Assembly (NCBI RefSeq): GCF_040939455.1
Contig: NC_134106.1
Coordinates: 74,593,001 to 74,657,000 of the forward strand
Source of the DNA: Microcebus murinus
Taxonomy: Eukaryota > Chordata > Mammalia > Primates > Cheirogaleidae
Direction of reading: 5' to 3'
DNA: 64,000 nucleotides
Shown: piece by piece, positions 34,691 through 48,179 of the stretch
How the letters are laid out: each line of letters begins with the position of its first letter
How positions within the stretch are numbered: the stretch's first letter is position 1
Translations under genes and position numbers: made by a program
The notes under the pieces: generated by a model
Database searches by the model: none
What the model saw: only the letters and a program-made list of their open reading frames with translations
What the model was told of the DNA's origin: nothing

Positions 34691-36349
34691 CTCGCATACA
34701 ACTTGCCCACCTGCAACTGCAACCCTGTTTTTAAGGCAGTGTCTTCAAAACCAAACTGCCTGAGGGCAGGCGGCCGAGCTGATGTTCAGCCCTAGGGGTC
34801 ATGTTTCCACAGTTGCCCCCAAGACCTTGATGCAGCCTGGGTCACCAACACAGGAGCAGCGGACATGAGACTGCAATTTGCCTTGCTTTTCTTGCTTCAG
34901 GATTCAGGGGAGGACTAGAATTTTTCCAGTGTGGGAGGTGGCATCAGGCTCTAAACTAGATTACAAGCATGGAAATTCTGTAGGAGTGTGTGTACCAGAA
35001 CGAAATATTGTGATCGCTAGAACTATTAGAAATTGGAACAATTGTTTTATATCTTGTGTTTTTTGGACATTTTCCATTTATATAAAACTGTGTGCTGCAG
35101 TGGTCGAGACATGAGATTTTGCAGAAATGACCTGAAAGGTGTAAGAGCGTGCACTCACCATGAAGACCCACGTTCCCTTCCCCGGAGGGTGGTCCTTGAG
35201 GCAACAGTGTCCTTCCACTCAGACAGCACATCAACAGCCCCACGCATTCAGCAACCGTATTGTCCCTTTTTATTTCCTTTTGAGCCCGGTGGAATTGAGG
35301 ACTTCAGCCTTAGCATACAAAGGGACGATTCCCTTTGTGGTAGTGGATTTTGAAGGAGCTGGCTGCATCGGCTGTAAACAGACAGGGGCTCAAATGACTT
35401 GAGAGCCGCATGCATAGACTGTGCTGGAAAGTAATGGGCTTCCTATCCACGACCTGGCTGACCTAGATCGAACTCACTGCAAATGGTGCATTCACTCTTT
35501 GCCACTACTGAAAGCTGACACTGACAGATCCCCATAAATGATAAAGACATGGTCCCTTTAGGAAAAGGTGCTACACCTCGATGTAGACATGCCCAGGGAG
35601 GAACGGCTCAGGGCCAGTGTACGTCTGTGCTCCCACACTCCAGCTTTTAGAAGCAGCAAGGAATACTCATGTGAACCCCACTCCACCAGCTGCTTCTCAG
35701 ACGCTCCAGATAATGAGGAGTAAGGGCCAAGTGTGGGGTCTTAACAATACCCAGCTCAGGGGATGGTTCCCCTGCAAGGCTGACAGGTTGCTTCTCAAGG
35801 CAAGCGCTGAGTGGCTTCCAGTGGTTGTGGCATCATTGACTGGGAAGCCACCACCCATAGGTGCTGCCTAGATTAGTGTTCAGAAACCCAACGAGGACGA
35901 TTTTCTTTACTGACAAGCGTGCCCCCGAAATATCACTAAAGGGAAAACCTTTTCCTAGGGTTGGGTGTCGTTGAGTTTTATGGAACAAAGAGCAGGGCTT
36001 GAGGCTGGGCTTGAGTCAATCTTTCCAAAGCATATGTGAACCTCTTGAAAAGAATGTCATTTACAGTTGATGATATTTTGTGTTTGTGGTAATTTCCCGT
36101 ACAAATTTTGATGTTAGTCTTTTGTATTAGCAATGTGATGTCTCTGGGGTGCAATCAAACAAAACTTTAGCATTTCCCTTCTAGAGAACGTACATTTTAC
36201 CTTCTTTGTGCAGGGGTTATGTGCATCGAATTTGAATTTCATAAAATATTTCCGCAGAAATGAATCCAGTCTTGCAGAAGCTGCCCTCGGTCGCATGTAG
36301 AGGCGCTCTGGCTCTTGTTATCAGGAGGGGGTATGGTGGAGGGTGGAGG
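34691..36349. other. low-copy sequence, nothing assigned
   Basis: No exon or named repeat supported. Confidence 0.4.
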
Positions 36350-36550
36350 GTGTGGTACAAATTCCAGTTCCACCATTAACCGGCCATGCAAGCTTGTCAA
36401 GGTGCCTGCACTTTTGTACCTCAATATCCCCACCTGTAAATTGGAGCTATGATAGTAAAATCTACTTCACAGGCTTGTTGTGAGGACTAAGCAAGTTAAT
36501 ATTTATCAAGGGTGTAGAACACTGTCTGCCGCATGGCACACACTCCACTG
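36350..36550 (+). repeat. MIR SINE, sense
   Basis: 'caatatccccacctgtaaat', 'cacaggcttgttgtgaggac' and 'gaacactgtctgccgcatgg' follow the sense MIR order. Confidence 0.85.
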
Positions 36551-37029
36551 CATTAGTTAGCCGTGTTGCCGATGGGGCTGTCAGTTCCAAGACGCAGGAG
36601 AATGGTGCGCTGGAGTCTCAGGGTTGCACACTTGCCTGCCGAAACCTACCTGCTATGTTTCCCTGGTTATCTTCAGAGACACTTTTTGTTAATTCTGTGC
36701 ATGCATATTTCTTCCTTTTGTGCTATCAGGAAGGAGTTGGAGATGGTTCAAAACTATAGGGAGGAAGCAAATGAGATAAAGTTTTCCATGTGGAACAAGT
36801 CAGCCCTTCTAAATGTCTCCGTCTCTGATACACAGAGTAGCAGCTGCCGCATTTCAGCAAGACCCAGAACCTGATTCCTCCTGGCAAGTTTGATAAGAAA
36901 GGAATCCAGTCTTGCTTTCTGACTTTGCTTGCAGGTTCTGCTCAGCCTCACTCTCACCTGGACTGCTTTTCATGTATACTCCTTCTGGAAGTTTCTGATG
37001 ACCTCTCTTGCGTTCCAAATGCCTTTTTG
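36551..37029. other. low-copy sequence, nothing assigned
   Basis: No exon or named repeat supported. Confidence 0.4.
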
Positions 37030-38735
37030 GTAAACCTTTTAACAGGGAACAATGCCTACACCAGGATGAATTATTCCAGAGTAAACACACCCGTATATGC
37101 CCCACCTAAGTAAGGACATTGAACGTTACCAGCATTCAATATACTCTCTCATGCCTTCTCACAAGCATTACCTTCTCCAACGGGAGCCACTTTTCTGACT
37201 TCCCTCACAACAGATTAATTTTTGCCTGTTGTAAAGCTACATATTTTACAATTGAAACCACACAGTTTGTACTCTGTTGAACTTGATTTCTTTTGTTTAA
37301 TATTCTCTCTGTGAGATTCCTCCATGTTGGTGATAGTGGCAATTCTTTCTTTTCATGCTGTATAGAGCCCCATTGCATACGTTTTAATCCATGCATTCTA
37401 TTTATTCACCCAATCTCCTTTGATGGACATTTGGATTGCTTCCATTTTTGACTACCATGAATAAGGCTGCTATGGACATATCTTTTCGTGAATACATGTG
37501 GGCATTTCTGTTGAGCATGTGCCTAAGGAGTGGACTTGATGAGTCATAAGTTATGCAGCTGTTCAGCCTCAGCAAATATTGCCTAATAGTTGTCCAAAGT
37601 GGTCGAACCAATTTATATCCCAACTGGAAATAGCTGACTATTCCTTTGCTGAACTTCCTCACCACCACTTAATGTTATCAGTTTATTTTCTGGAGTGTGT
37701 GTAATAGCATCTCATTGTGTCTTTAAATTGTGTTTCTCTGGTGATTAACAATGTTCTGTATCTTTTCAGATGTTTCTTGGCCATTTGCATATCTCCCTTT
37801 GTAATGGGCCTATTTACATTATCTGCTCAATTTTTATTAATAAATTGGGTGTCAGTCATCTGATTTAGATATGTTTTTTTTTTAGAACTTGGCTATGAGA
37901 CCTTTGTTGGATATTTGGGCTACAGGTATCTTCTCCTAGAATGTGATTTTCTTTTTTACTTTCTGAATGGTGTCTTTTTTTTTTTTTAATAGATACTCTT
38001 AATTGTAATGAAGCTGAATTTAGCATTTTTTTCATTTACTTGTTAGTAATTTTGTGTCCTATTTGAGAAATCTGCCTCGCTCAGGTTTATAAAATTATTT
38101 TCCTATGTAATGTTATAGAAACTTTATTGCTTTACCTTTCACATTTGGGTTTACAATACTACTAGAATTGCTTTTTGTATATGATGTAAGGTAGGCATCA
38201 AGGTTCATTCTTCCCACGTGTATATCCAATTGACCCAAAAACATTTGTTGAAAAAATGGTGTCTTTTTATCCTTTGCCCATTATATTGCTGTGGAATCAT
38301 TGCTGTAAATCAAGTGAACATATATGTGAGGGTCTCTTTATTCTTTATCATTTGTCTATTCCTTCATGAAAAACCACATTATCTTAACTGTTGTAGTTTA
38401 TCTGCAGTATAAATCCTCCAATTTTGTTCTCCAAGATTATCTTGGCTTTTCTTAGAGCTTTGTATTTCTATATATTTTAGAATCAGCTTGTCACATCACA
38501 CACACACACACACACACACACAAAACATCATGCTGGGATTTTGATTGGAACTGCATTTCAGCTATAGATGACTGGGAAGAACTAAGGAATAAGTTCTCTC
38601 TCTAAAGGGGAGAACTTTTACAATATGGAATCTTTTCCATGAACATGGTACATCCTTCCATTCATTTACATCTTGTCTAATTTTCCTCAGTTATGTTTTA
38701 TGGCTTTCTGTGTAAAAATTTCATTCTTCTATTAT
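37030..38735 (-). mobile_element. L1, antisense, old and diverged
   Basis: 'ccatgcattctatttattca', 'ggacatttggattgcttcc', 'taataaattgggtgtcagtc' and 'gagacctttgttggatattt' are antisense L1 text. A (CA)n tract at 38496-38522 is inside. No open ORF2 fragment of note. Confidence 0.8.
38496..38522. repeat. (CA)n microsatellite
   Basis: About 13 CA units. Confidence 0.9.
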
Positions 38736-38923
38736 TTAAATTTTTTAGCAGCTTTATTGAGATATAATTCACATACCATATAATTCACCTATTAAAAGTG
38801 CACAATTGACTGGTTTTTTGTACTATTATTTTGTATAATGTATCATTATACATTATTAATTTTTAAAAATTGTAACAACACATTATTAATTTAATTTAAA
38901 AAATTTGCTATTTTAATAATTTT

Positions 38924-39265
<342 letters not shown>

Positions 39266-39842
39266 TATTTTAATAATTTTAAAGCATTAATTACACTTGC
39301 AATATAGTGCAACCATCACTACTTCTATTACTAAAACTTTTAAAATCATTCCTAACACACATTTTGTAACCATTAAGCAGTAACTCCCATTCTCCTCCCC
39401 TACCCCCACTGATAACCTGTAATCTATCTTCTATCTTTAGAAATTTGCTTATTCTAGATACCTCATATAAGTGGAATCACACAATATTTGTCCTTCTGTG
39501 TCTGGTTAGTTTCATTTAGCATAATGTCTTCAAGGCTTATCAATGTTGTAGTATATATTGAAACTTCATTCCTTTTTATGGCTAAATAATATTTTATTGT
39601 ACATATATATATGTGTATATGCTCCATTTTGTTTATTCATTCATCTGTTCATGAATAATTACATTGTTTCCACCTTTTGGCTATTATGAATAATGCTGCA
39701 ATGAACATTGACATACAAATATCTGTTCAAGTCCTTGTTTTCAATTCCTTTGGATTTATACAGAGGAGTGAATTGCTGGATCATATGGTTATTCAATGTT
39801 TAGCTTTTTGAGAAACTGCCAAAATTTTATAGCAGCCACAAG

Positions 39843-40174
39843 ATTTTTTTTTTTTTTTTTGAGACAGAGTCTCACTCTGTTGCCTGGGCTAGTGTGCCGT
39901 GGCATCGGCCTAGCTCACAGCAACCTCAAACTCCTGGGCTCAAGTGATCCTGCTCCCTCAGCCTCCCGAATAGCTGGGACTACAGGCATGTGCCACCATG
40001 CCCGGCTAATTTTTTCTATATATTTTTAGTTGGCCAATTAATTTCTTTCTATTTTTGGAAGAGACAGGGTCTTGCTCTTGACCAAGCTGGTTTCGAACTC
40101 CTGACCTTGAGCTATCCACTAACCTCGGCCTCCCAGAGTTCTAGGATTACAGGAGTAAGCCACTGCGCCCGGCC
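39843..40174 (-). mobile_element. lemur-type Alu, antisense
   Basis: Carries TTAGTTGGCCAATTAATTTC and ends CACTGCGCCCGGCC, inserted in the same L1. I do not find a clean target-site duplication. Confidence 0.93.
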
Positions 40175-41519
40175 CAAACATTTTACATTCCCACCATCAA
40201 TGTATGAGACTTCCAGTTCTCCACATCTCAACTAACACTTATTTTCCTTAAAAGAAAAAAATTTTAAAAGCCATCCAAAAGGTTGTGAAGTGATATCTCA
40301 TTGTAGTTTTGATTTGCATATCCCTAATAACTGATGATATTGATCATTTTTGTGTGTACTTATTGTCATTTGTATTTCTTTTTTGGAGCAATTTCTGTTC
40401 AAATCCTTTTTTTGTTTTAAATTGGGATATTTGTTATTTTCTTTGTGGCATTATAAGTGTTCTTTATGTATTCTGGATGATAGAATCTTATTAGATATAT
40501 GGTTTGCAGATATTTTCTCCTATTCTATGGGTTGTTTTTATTTTCTTAATAGTATCCTTTGACATACAAAAGTTTTTAATATTGATGAAGTCCACTTAAT
40601 CTATTTTTTCTTTAGTTCCTTGTGCTTTCAGTGTCAGATTCAATAAAACATTGCTTAATCCAAGGTCATAAAGATTACACCTATGTTTTCATCTAGTTTT
40701 ATAGTTTATTTCTTGTATTTAGGCCATTGATCCATTTTGAATTAATTTTTGTATATTGTGTGAGGTAAGGGTCTAACATCATTCTTTTGTCATGTGCATA
40801 TCCTGTTGTCCCAACACTATTTTTAAAAATGACTATTATTTACTCACTGAATAAGTGGAATACTCTGTAAATGTAAGAGTAGTTGGTTTATAGTATTGTT
40901 AAAGTCTTCTATTTTCTTGTGGATCTTCTGTTTGGTTATTCTATCCCTTATTGACAGTGAAGTTTTGACTTCTCTAACTATTATTGTTGAATTATCAATT
41001 TTGCCCTTCAATTTAATTATTTTTGCTTCATGTATTTTGGGGTTATATTGTTAGGTGCACATATATTTATAATTGTTATATCTTCTTGGTTGATTGACCT
41101 TTTTATCTTTCTCAATGTCCTTGTCTCTAGTAACAACTTTTTTCCTAAAGCCTATTTATTTATTTAATTTTTGATATTAGTATAGCCATTCAGTTTTCTT
41201 TTGGTTACTATTTGCATGGCATATGTTTTTCTATTCTTTTATTTTCAACCTATCTGATTCTTTGATTCTAAAGCATGTGTCTTATATACAACGTTATATC
41301 ATTAAAAAATCCATTCTGCCAATCTCAGCCTTTTAATGGGAGAGATTAACCCATTTATATTTAGTAAAACTACTAATAAGATAGTATTTATGTTTGCTAT
41401 TTTTCTATTTATTTTCTACATATCTTATGTTTTTTTGTCCCTCAATTTCCCCATTACTGCATTCTCTTTTTGCTAAATAGATATTTTCTAGTGTATCAAT
41501 TTAACACACTTATTTCTTT

Positions 41520-41650
41520 TCATAAGTATACATATGCACACATATATACATTATGTCCATACATATATACATATATATTAACAAACGCATAAAGTGAGTT
41601 CCAGAAATAACCATAAATAAATATATATCTATTTATATATAAAATATTTT
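41520..41650. repeat. AT-rich low-complexity tract
   Basis: Runs of CATATATAC and ATAAATATATAT units in the L1 block. Confidence 0.8.
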
Positions 41651-44600
41651 ATTACATAAAATAACATAAACACACTCAGTTACTTTATTGGTGGTTGTCT
41701 CAAGGATTACCATTAACATTTTAATTTATAACAATCTAGTTTAGGTTAATATCAATTCAATTCTGATAGCACACAAAAACTTCACTCCTATTTGGTTCCA
41801 TTTCCCCTTCTTTATGGTCTTATTGTTACAAATTACATCTTTATATGTGTGTCCGCATCAACTTAGGTTTATAATTATTGCATTATGCAGTTAATCTCTC
41901 AAATCAGATAAGAAAATAAGGAATTATAAACAAAAATTCATTTATACCATATTTTATGTTTATCTATGTATTTACCATTGCCAGGGCTTTTTATTTCTGA
42001 ATTCAAGTTACTTTCATTTCAGCCTATAGGACTGCTTTTAATATTTCTTGTAGGGCAGTTGCCCTGGGGACAAACTCTCTTGGTTTTTCCTTATTGGATA
42101 TATTAATTTCTGCTTTATTTTTTTAAAGGACAGTTTTTTTTGGTTGAGAGTGTTTTATTTCAGTGCTTTAAATATGTTATCTTACTGCCTTCTTGTTTGC
42201 ATGGTTTCTAATGAGAAATTAACTGTCTGGAGTCTTCTCTGCTTATAGTTTTAGTGCTAACTCAATGGAGAGAATACTTTGGGCTTCAGATCTGGGAGAG
42301 AGGGTGCTGCTTGGAAAGCAGTCCACCTGGCTGTGCTGAGTCCATTTGTCCCTCTCCTCCCACCAGATGTCAAGGATTGTTGGGAAGTTGTCTCTTCCTT
42401 TCTATTTTCTGGAAGGCTTTGTGAAGAGTTGGTATCAACTCTCCCTTAAATGTTTGGCAGAATTAAACACTGAAGCCATCTGAACTTGCAGTTTTCTTCT
42501 TTGTGGGAAGGTCTTAACTATGTATGCAATTTCTTTGAATGCACACAGAGCTGTTACTATTAATCTTGTTGACAATATTTTGGATGTGATGAGTCACTTC
42601 TTTCTTGCCGTGTTTAAGCGTTCTCTTTGTCTTCAACAGTGTCATTATGTTAAGTCTAGGTTATAGTCTTTGAGTTTATCCATTTTGTAGTTCATTGAGT
42701 TTCTTAGATGTGTAATGTTTTTCATAAAATTTGGAATGTTTTTGGCCTATTTGTTCAAATATTTTATGTCTTCTCTCTCTCCTCTCCTTCTGGGACTCCA
42801 ATTATACATTTCTTGCTATGCTTGATAGTGTTCCATAGGTCACTGAGCTCTCTGCTCATTTTTCTTTATTCTTTTTTATTTATGTTTCTCATATTGGGTA
42901 ATCTCAATTGATCTATATTCAAGTTTGCAGATTCTTTCTTTTGCCTGCTCAAATCTTCTCTTTATTTCCATTAGTTACTTTTTCATTTCAGTTATTATAT
43001 TTTTTGACTCCAGCATTTCTATTTTCTATTTCTATTTATTTAGTTCCTTTCAATAATCTCTATCTCTTTATTGATACTCTCTATTGGGTGAGGCATTGTT
43101 CCCATACTTTCCTTTAGTTCTTTAGACATAGCTTCCTTTAGTTTTTTGGATGTGTTTAAAATAGCTGATTTTAAAGTCTTTGTTTAATAATTCCAATGTC
43201 TGGGTTCCTCATGGACAGTTTCTATTAATTTCTTTTTGTGTGTGTACCAGTCATTCTTTTTTGTGAGTGTGTTTCTGAATGTCTCTTTTTTTTTTTGAAA
43301 AATTGAACATTTCAAATAATAGTGTGGCAACTCTGGAAATCATATTTTCCCCCCTACCTAAGGTTTGTTGTTGTTGTTCCTCATCTCAGTAGTTGTTTCC
43401 TTTGTGACTTTTATGAACTAATTCTGTAAAGTATGTATTTTTGTTGTATGTGGCCACTGAAGTATCTACTTGGTTACATAGTGGCCAGCTAATAATTAGA
43501 TAAAGATTTCCTTAAATGCCTGTAACCAATAAGTCTCTCAGTCTCCACGTCTCTGCTGAGCATGTCTCTGTGTAGGTTGAGGCACTCCTTAACACTCAGC
43601 CAGGGAGTGACCACTATGCTTTAGCCTTCACTTCTGCTTGTGCAGAGCTTCAAGGTCAGTCAGAGGTGAGTGGTTAGAGCTTTCTCAGGTGTTTTCCTAA
43701 GCATGTGCACAGTCCTATGTATGAACAATCTTTCTAGATTCCCAGGACTATGTTGGAACTTTTCAAAGTCTATATAGACATCTCACTCCTCTGGTATTTC
43801 TTTTACGTTTTTTGGTTAGTCTATTGTTTGCCCGAACTATTGTGTGTCAGCTCAGGTAGCTGTGATGTTGTATTTGACAAATGCCCCTGGGGAAAAGCCA
43901 GCGAGGACAACACTTTTCCAGTGTGTATCTTTTGGATTGAGGTTTTGAAAGTGCTCCAGCCCTGTAATGTTTCCTCTGGCATGGGGAAAGAGAGGACTGT
44001 TAATTTTCAAGGTTGCCACAGAGCTGGGGAGTAGAGGATGGACGAGGATATGTTCAATTGCCACAAAGCTTGCTGTTCTTTATGAGATTAACCATTTTTC
44101 TTGACAAAATGCTCCTGGGTTGCTGCAAGCCTTTGGTTAATTTCCAGACTTCTGAAAAAGTTGATTTTTGAGAAATTTTTACCTTTTTAAAGTGATTTTA
44201 TGGAGGGAAAAACATTTGGAGGTCCTTTCTATTTGTGCCAACTACTTTATATTTCTTTTTCTCTCCCTTCTTGCCTTCTTTTGTATTAATCAAACTTTTT
44301 TGTGATTCAATTTCCCTCTTTCCATTAGCTTGTTAGTTTTATATTCTTGGCCAATTACACCCAAATATGAATGAATATTTTTACATTTCTCAGACAATGT
44401 TATGACCTTTGGACTTTTTAACTCTACCTTTCTCATGCCTTTGTGCTATTATAGTAATCATGGATTCTAATTCTACATGTATTTTAGTTCTGTAAGTCCT
44501 CATTATTGATTAGTAGAATCAATATTTGTTTACCTTTACCTACATATATGCTCTTTTTCTTTCTGTGTTGTGAATTATTTCCTTTTAGCACTTAAAATTT

Positions 44601-44800
44601 TTTTTCTTTGTTTTTGGCTTCCATTGTTTCTCTTGGAAAGTTAACCATAAATCTCACTGTTGCTCCTTTGAAGGAAATATATCTTTTTCTCTCTAGCTGC
44701 TCTCAGAATTTTCTTTTGTTTTTGGTTTTTTGAAAGTTAACTAGAGTATACTGTAGAAGATGCTGTCAATTCTCCATGTGTATTCCCTTAGATCTTTTTA

Positions 44801-45511
44801 TCAATAGATAGTTACATTGAAATCAAAGCAAGGAAATACTAAATGAGAAAAAAGCAACAATTTTTATGATTAATAAATTTGAAATAGCAGTAATGAAATT
44901 CATTTTCATACAAACCCTAGCTCCTTTTGTTCAAGAGAGTTAATGAACTAGTTCTTGGCATATAATTAGTGCTCTGTAAATGTTTCAAAGAAGTATTTCA
45001 ATAAATGTTTCAATAAGTGAATAAATGAATGCATCAGGCCAAATTAATGATCAGGCCAATTGAAGATAAATGTGCTCCAGCTTTTGATCTGACACTCATC
45101 TTGTCTTATTGAACACATCCCTGACACTCTCTGGGGCTGCTTTCTTCAGGTCAGTGATTCACCTGTAACAGGAGGGCATTGGTGTGAAATACCTCTAGTT
45201 TCTCCTTTAGCTCTACTAGTCTATGTGATGTCTTGAACATCTTTCTATGCCAGGGAGTGGCAAAGGGTGTGGACTTTGGTTCTAACCCTTTCTTAAGCAG
45301 CACACCAACCTTCCATGTGATGTTTCTACCTGTTGGAGTGGCTGCTGACCTTGGAAACCCCTATTCTAGTTTATGTCCAGTGTTACTAGAACCCAGAAAA
45401 CCCAAAAGTTCTGAGTGATTTCATAATCAAACAGCATAAGCAGACATTCCTGTAAAAAGGTACAGAGGGTCAGCACAACAACAGGGAAGCCAAAGACGGC
45501 CAGGATGTCAC

Positions 45512-45514
<3 letters not shown>
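44801..45514. other. low-copy sequence, nothing assigned
   Basis: AT-rich start, then moderate GC; no exon or repeat supported. Confidence 0.4.
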
Positions 45515-45556
<42 letters not shown>

Positions 45557-45559
45557 CGC
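45515..45559. repeat. (TG)n(CG)n alternating purine-pyrimidine tract
   Basis: About 16 TG units running into CGCGCGCGTGCGC. Continuous alternating purine-pyrimidine sequence of this kind is the classic Z-DNA-prone type. Confidence 0.95.
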
Positions 45560-45644
45560 TTTAGGGAACTAGCAGTTATTCAGCGGCTCTGTGCTGGGAC
45601 CTGGGGTCTGGGGAGACACGTCTGCACAGTGGCTAATAATAAAT

Positions 45645-45985
45645 AACCTCTGGAGTCCAGCCAATTTGGAATCCAACCCCAACTCCTCACCCAGTGGCTG
45701 TATGATCTTGGGAGAGGGACACAGCTTCTCTCTGCCATTGTCTCCCTGTTATGAGCTGAATTATTATATATCCCCCAGATTCATATGTGGAAGTCCTGAC
45801 CCTTAGTACCTCGGAACGTAACTGTATTTGGAAACAAGGTCTGTGGGACTTTACTACAACAGCCCTAGACAGCTAATCCACCCCCAGTCCATAAAGCGGA
45901 GGTGATGACAATAGTTACCTGACGGGAATGTCGCGAAGATTAAATACGACCAGGCACGCAAAACCCTTAGCACAGGCTGCACGCA
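45645..45985 (+). repeat. MIR SINE, sense, split by an LTR fragment
   Basis: 'tggctgtatgatcttgggag' and 'ttctctctgccattgtc' (to about 45740) resume as 'ccataaagcggaggtgatga' and 'gaagattaaatacg' (from about 45880), a sense MIR interrupted at 45741-45879. Confidence 0.75.
45741..45879 (+). mobile_element. MaLR-type LTR remnant inside the MIR
   Basis: 'tgttatgagctgaattatta', 'cccccagattcatatgtgg' and 'ctcggaacgtaactgtattt' are the start of a MaLR LTR; 'acagccctagacagctaat' is its end. The middle is deleted. Confidence 0.7.
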
Positions 45986-46004
45986 ATGCATTCACTGTGA
46001 CCAC

Positions 46005-46613
46005 ATGTCTTACTTTCTATTGGTGCTGTAACAAATTGCTGCAAACTTAGTGCCGTAAAATAACACAGATCTACTATCTTACAGCTCTGGAGGTCAGAAG
46101 TCCAACATGGGTCTCACTGAGTGATAGTCAAGGCGTTGGCAGGGCTGTGCTCCTTTCTGGAGGCTCTGGGACAGATCTGCTTCCCCACTCATTTGGGTTA
46201 TGGGTACAACTTGGTTCCATGTGGGTATAGGACTGAGTTCCTCATTTTCTTATTGGCTGTAAACTGAGAGCCATTCCCAGCTTCCAGAGGCCGCCAATTC
46301 CTTGGCTCGTGGCTTCCTTCCTCCAGCTTCAGGGCCAGAGTGGTGGGTTGAGGCCTTCTAATGTCAAATCTCTGACTGAGTCTTCTGCCTCCCTCTTTGG
46401 TTTTTAATAACACATGTGATAAAATTGGGCCCTCTGGATATTCCAGGATACCTGCCCTATCAGCTGACTAACAGCCTCATTCCTTCTTCTGCAAATGAAA
46501 TTCCTTTTTGTCACATAACCTGCAACCTGTAATGTGTTCACAGTTTCCTGGAATTAGGAGGTGGACATGTTGGGAGCTTTTATTCTACCCACCACACACC
46601 ACAACCATCATCT
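46005..46613 (-). mobile_element. MLT1-type MaLR LTR, antisense
   Basis: 'attggtgctgtaacaaattg', 'cagctctggaggtcagaagt', 'aaggcgttggcagggctgtg', 'ccttggctcgtggcttcctt' and 'gggccctctggatattccag' match antisense MLT1 in order. Confidence 0.9.
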
Positions 46614-47069
46614 TCATCCAGGATGAATGGACCTTGGATTCGAAAGCCACCTCACCATGTGCGAAGTGTTGCCCCGTAGGCAGGGGTGGAGAGAGGCTGG
46701 CTTCAGTCCCTTTCCTTCCGCACTATCCAAGGGGTCATTTCTGGACATGTGGGTGGTGAGATGCAAAGAGATGTGGGTCCAGAGCTTAGTGAGTAGGTGG
46801 CTGGACCCATGCTGGTCTCTGCCCTCAGGCAGCTTCTCACAGTACTGTCTCTTCTCAGCTCTGGGCCACCCTGCAGAAGGAAGAATGAATGGACGCCTCA
46901 GCTGCAACCCTGTGTGTGATCATGGCTCAGTGGAGATACACACACACACAGACTGCTTAGGGGCTTGATTAGAAAACATGAGTCATCTGGAAGAGTTCAA
47001 AGACCTGAGATTGAGTGCAGAAGATTAACAATTTTTACATCTATAAAGCATGCTTATTTCAGGGTGACA
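46614..47069. other. low-copy sequence, nothing assigned
   Basis: No exon or repeat supported. Confidence 0.4.
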
Positions 47070-47285
47070 CCAATATTGCCTTCCTACTATGTGCCAGGCT
47101 CAGGCTCAGGTGCTCTCTGCACATTATTAGTTCACTTAGGATTCCCCGGAGCTCTGCCAGGATTCCCCCTTTGACCAACGAGAAAACTGAGATATAGAAA
47201 GGTGAAGGGCAAAGGGTGCTGCTCAAGGCCCTGCTGCTTGTAAGTGGCGGAGCTGTGGCAGAGCCTTCGCTGAGCACGAGGAATC
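47070..47285 (-). repeat. MIR SINE, antisense
   Basis: 'cctactatgtgccaggctca', 'cacattattagttcacttag' and 'gagaaaactgagatatagaa' are antisense MIR. Confidence 0.85.
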
Positions 47286-47429
47286 GATTGCCTTGTGGCA
47301 CAGCACAAAGGACTTAGGTTAGACCTGAGACTAATTTGGACGAAGTAAAGCTCACTGCAAGGCTTTGCAAATGAATTACTAGGAGCCTTTGAAAATGGGA
47401 TGGTTTCCCAATAACTAAAAGTTAGAATA

Positions 47430-47880
47430 ACCCAAGTGTCATAGATAGATGAATGGACACACAAAATGTGGCATGTCCACACAATGGAATATTTTGCAGG
47501 CTTAAAAAAGGACGAAAATTCTGACACATGCTACAACATGGCTGAACCTGGGGACATTATTCTAAGTGAAATAAGCCAGTCACAAAAGGACAGATACTGT
47601 GTGCTCCACTTATACAAGGTACCTAGAGTAGTCTAGAGTAGTCGAGGTACAGAAAGTAGAGTGGTGGTTGCCAGGGGCAGGGGAAGGGGAATGGGGAGTT
47701 AGTGTTGAATGGATATGGAGTTTCAGTTGTGATGATGAAAAGAGTTCTGCAGATGAATGGTGGCGATAGTTGCACAGCAGTGTGAATGTACTCAATGCCT
47801 CTGAACAGTACACTTAAAAATGGCTCAGATGGTAAATTCTATATTATGTGTATTTTGCCATGATTAAAAAATAGTATGGT
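47430..47880 (+). mobile_element. L1 3' end, sense
   Basis: 'gatagatgaatggacacaca', 'cacacaatggaatattttgc', 'taagtgaaataagccagtca' and 'agtacacttaaaaatggctc' are the sense-strand 3' end of an old L1. It is the only clear sense L1 in the window. Confidence 0.9.
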
Positions 47881-47882
47881 TG

Positions 47883-47991
47883 GCTGGGCATGCCTGTAAT
47901 AACCCCAGCACTTTGGGAGGTCGAGGTAGGAGGATCACTTGAGGCCAGGAGTTCAAGAGCAGCCTGGGCACATGGCAAGACCCCATCTCTA

Positions 47992-48024
<33 letters not shown>

Positions 48025-48178
48025 GAAAAATAAGCCAAGTATGGTGACACACACCTGTAGTCCCAGCTACTCAGGAGGCTAAGGCAGGAGGATCACTTGA
48101 GGCCAAGAGTTTGAGGTTGCAGTGAGCTACGATTAGGCCACGGCACTCTAGCTGAGACAACAACAGCAAAAAAAAATA
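47883..48178 (+). mobile_element. Alu SINE (AluJ-like), sense
   Basis: GGCTGGGCATGCCTGTAATA to an A-rich end, with a 31-bp A-run between monomers at about 47992-48022. A short head deletion removes part of the box between 'gggca' and 'tgcctg'. Confidence 0.92.
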
Positions 48179-48179
48179 A

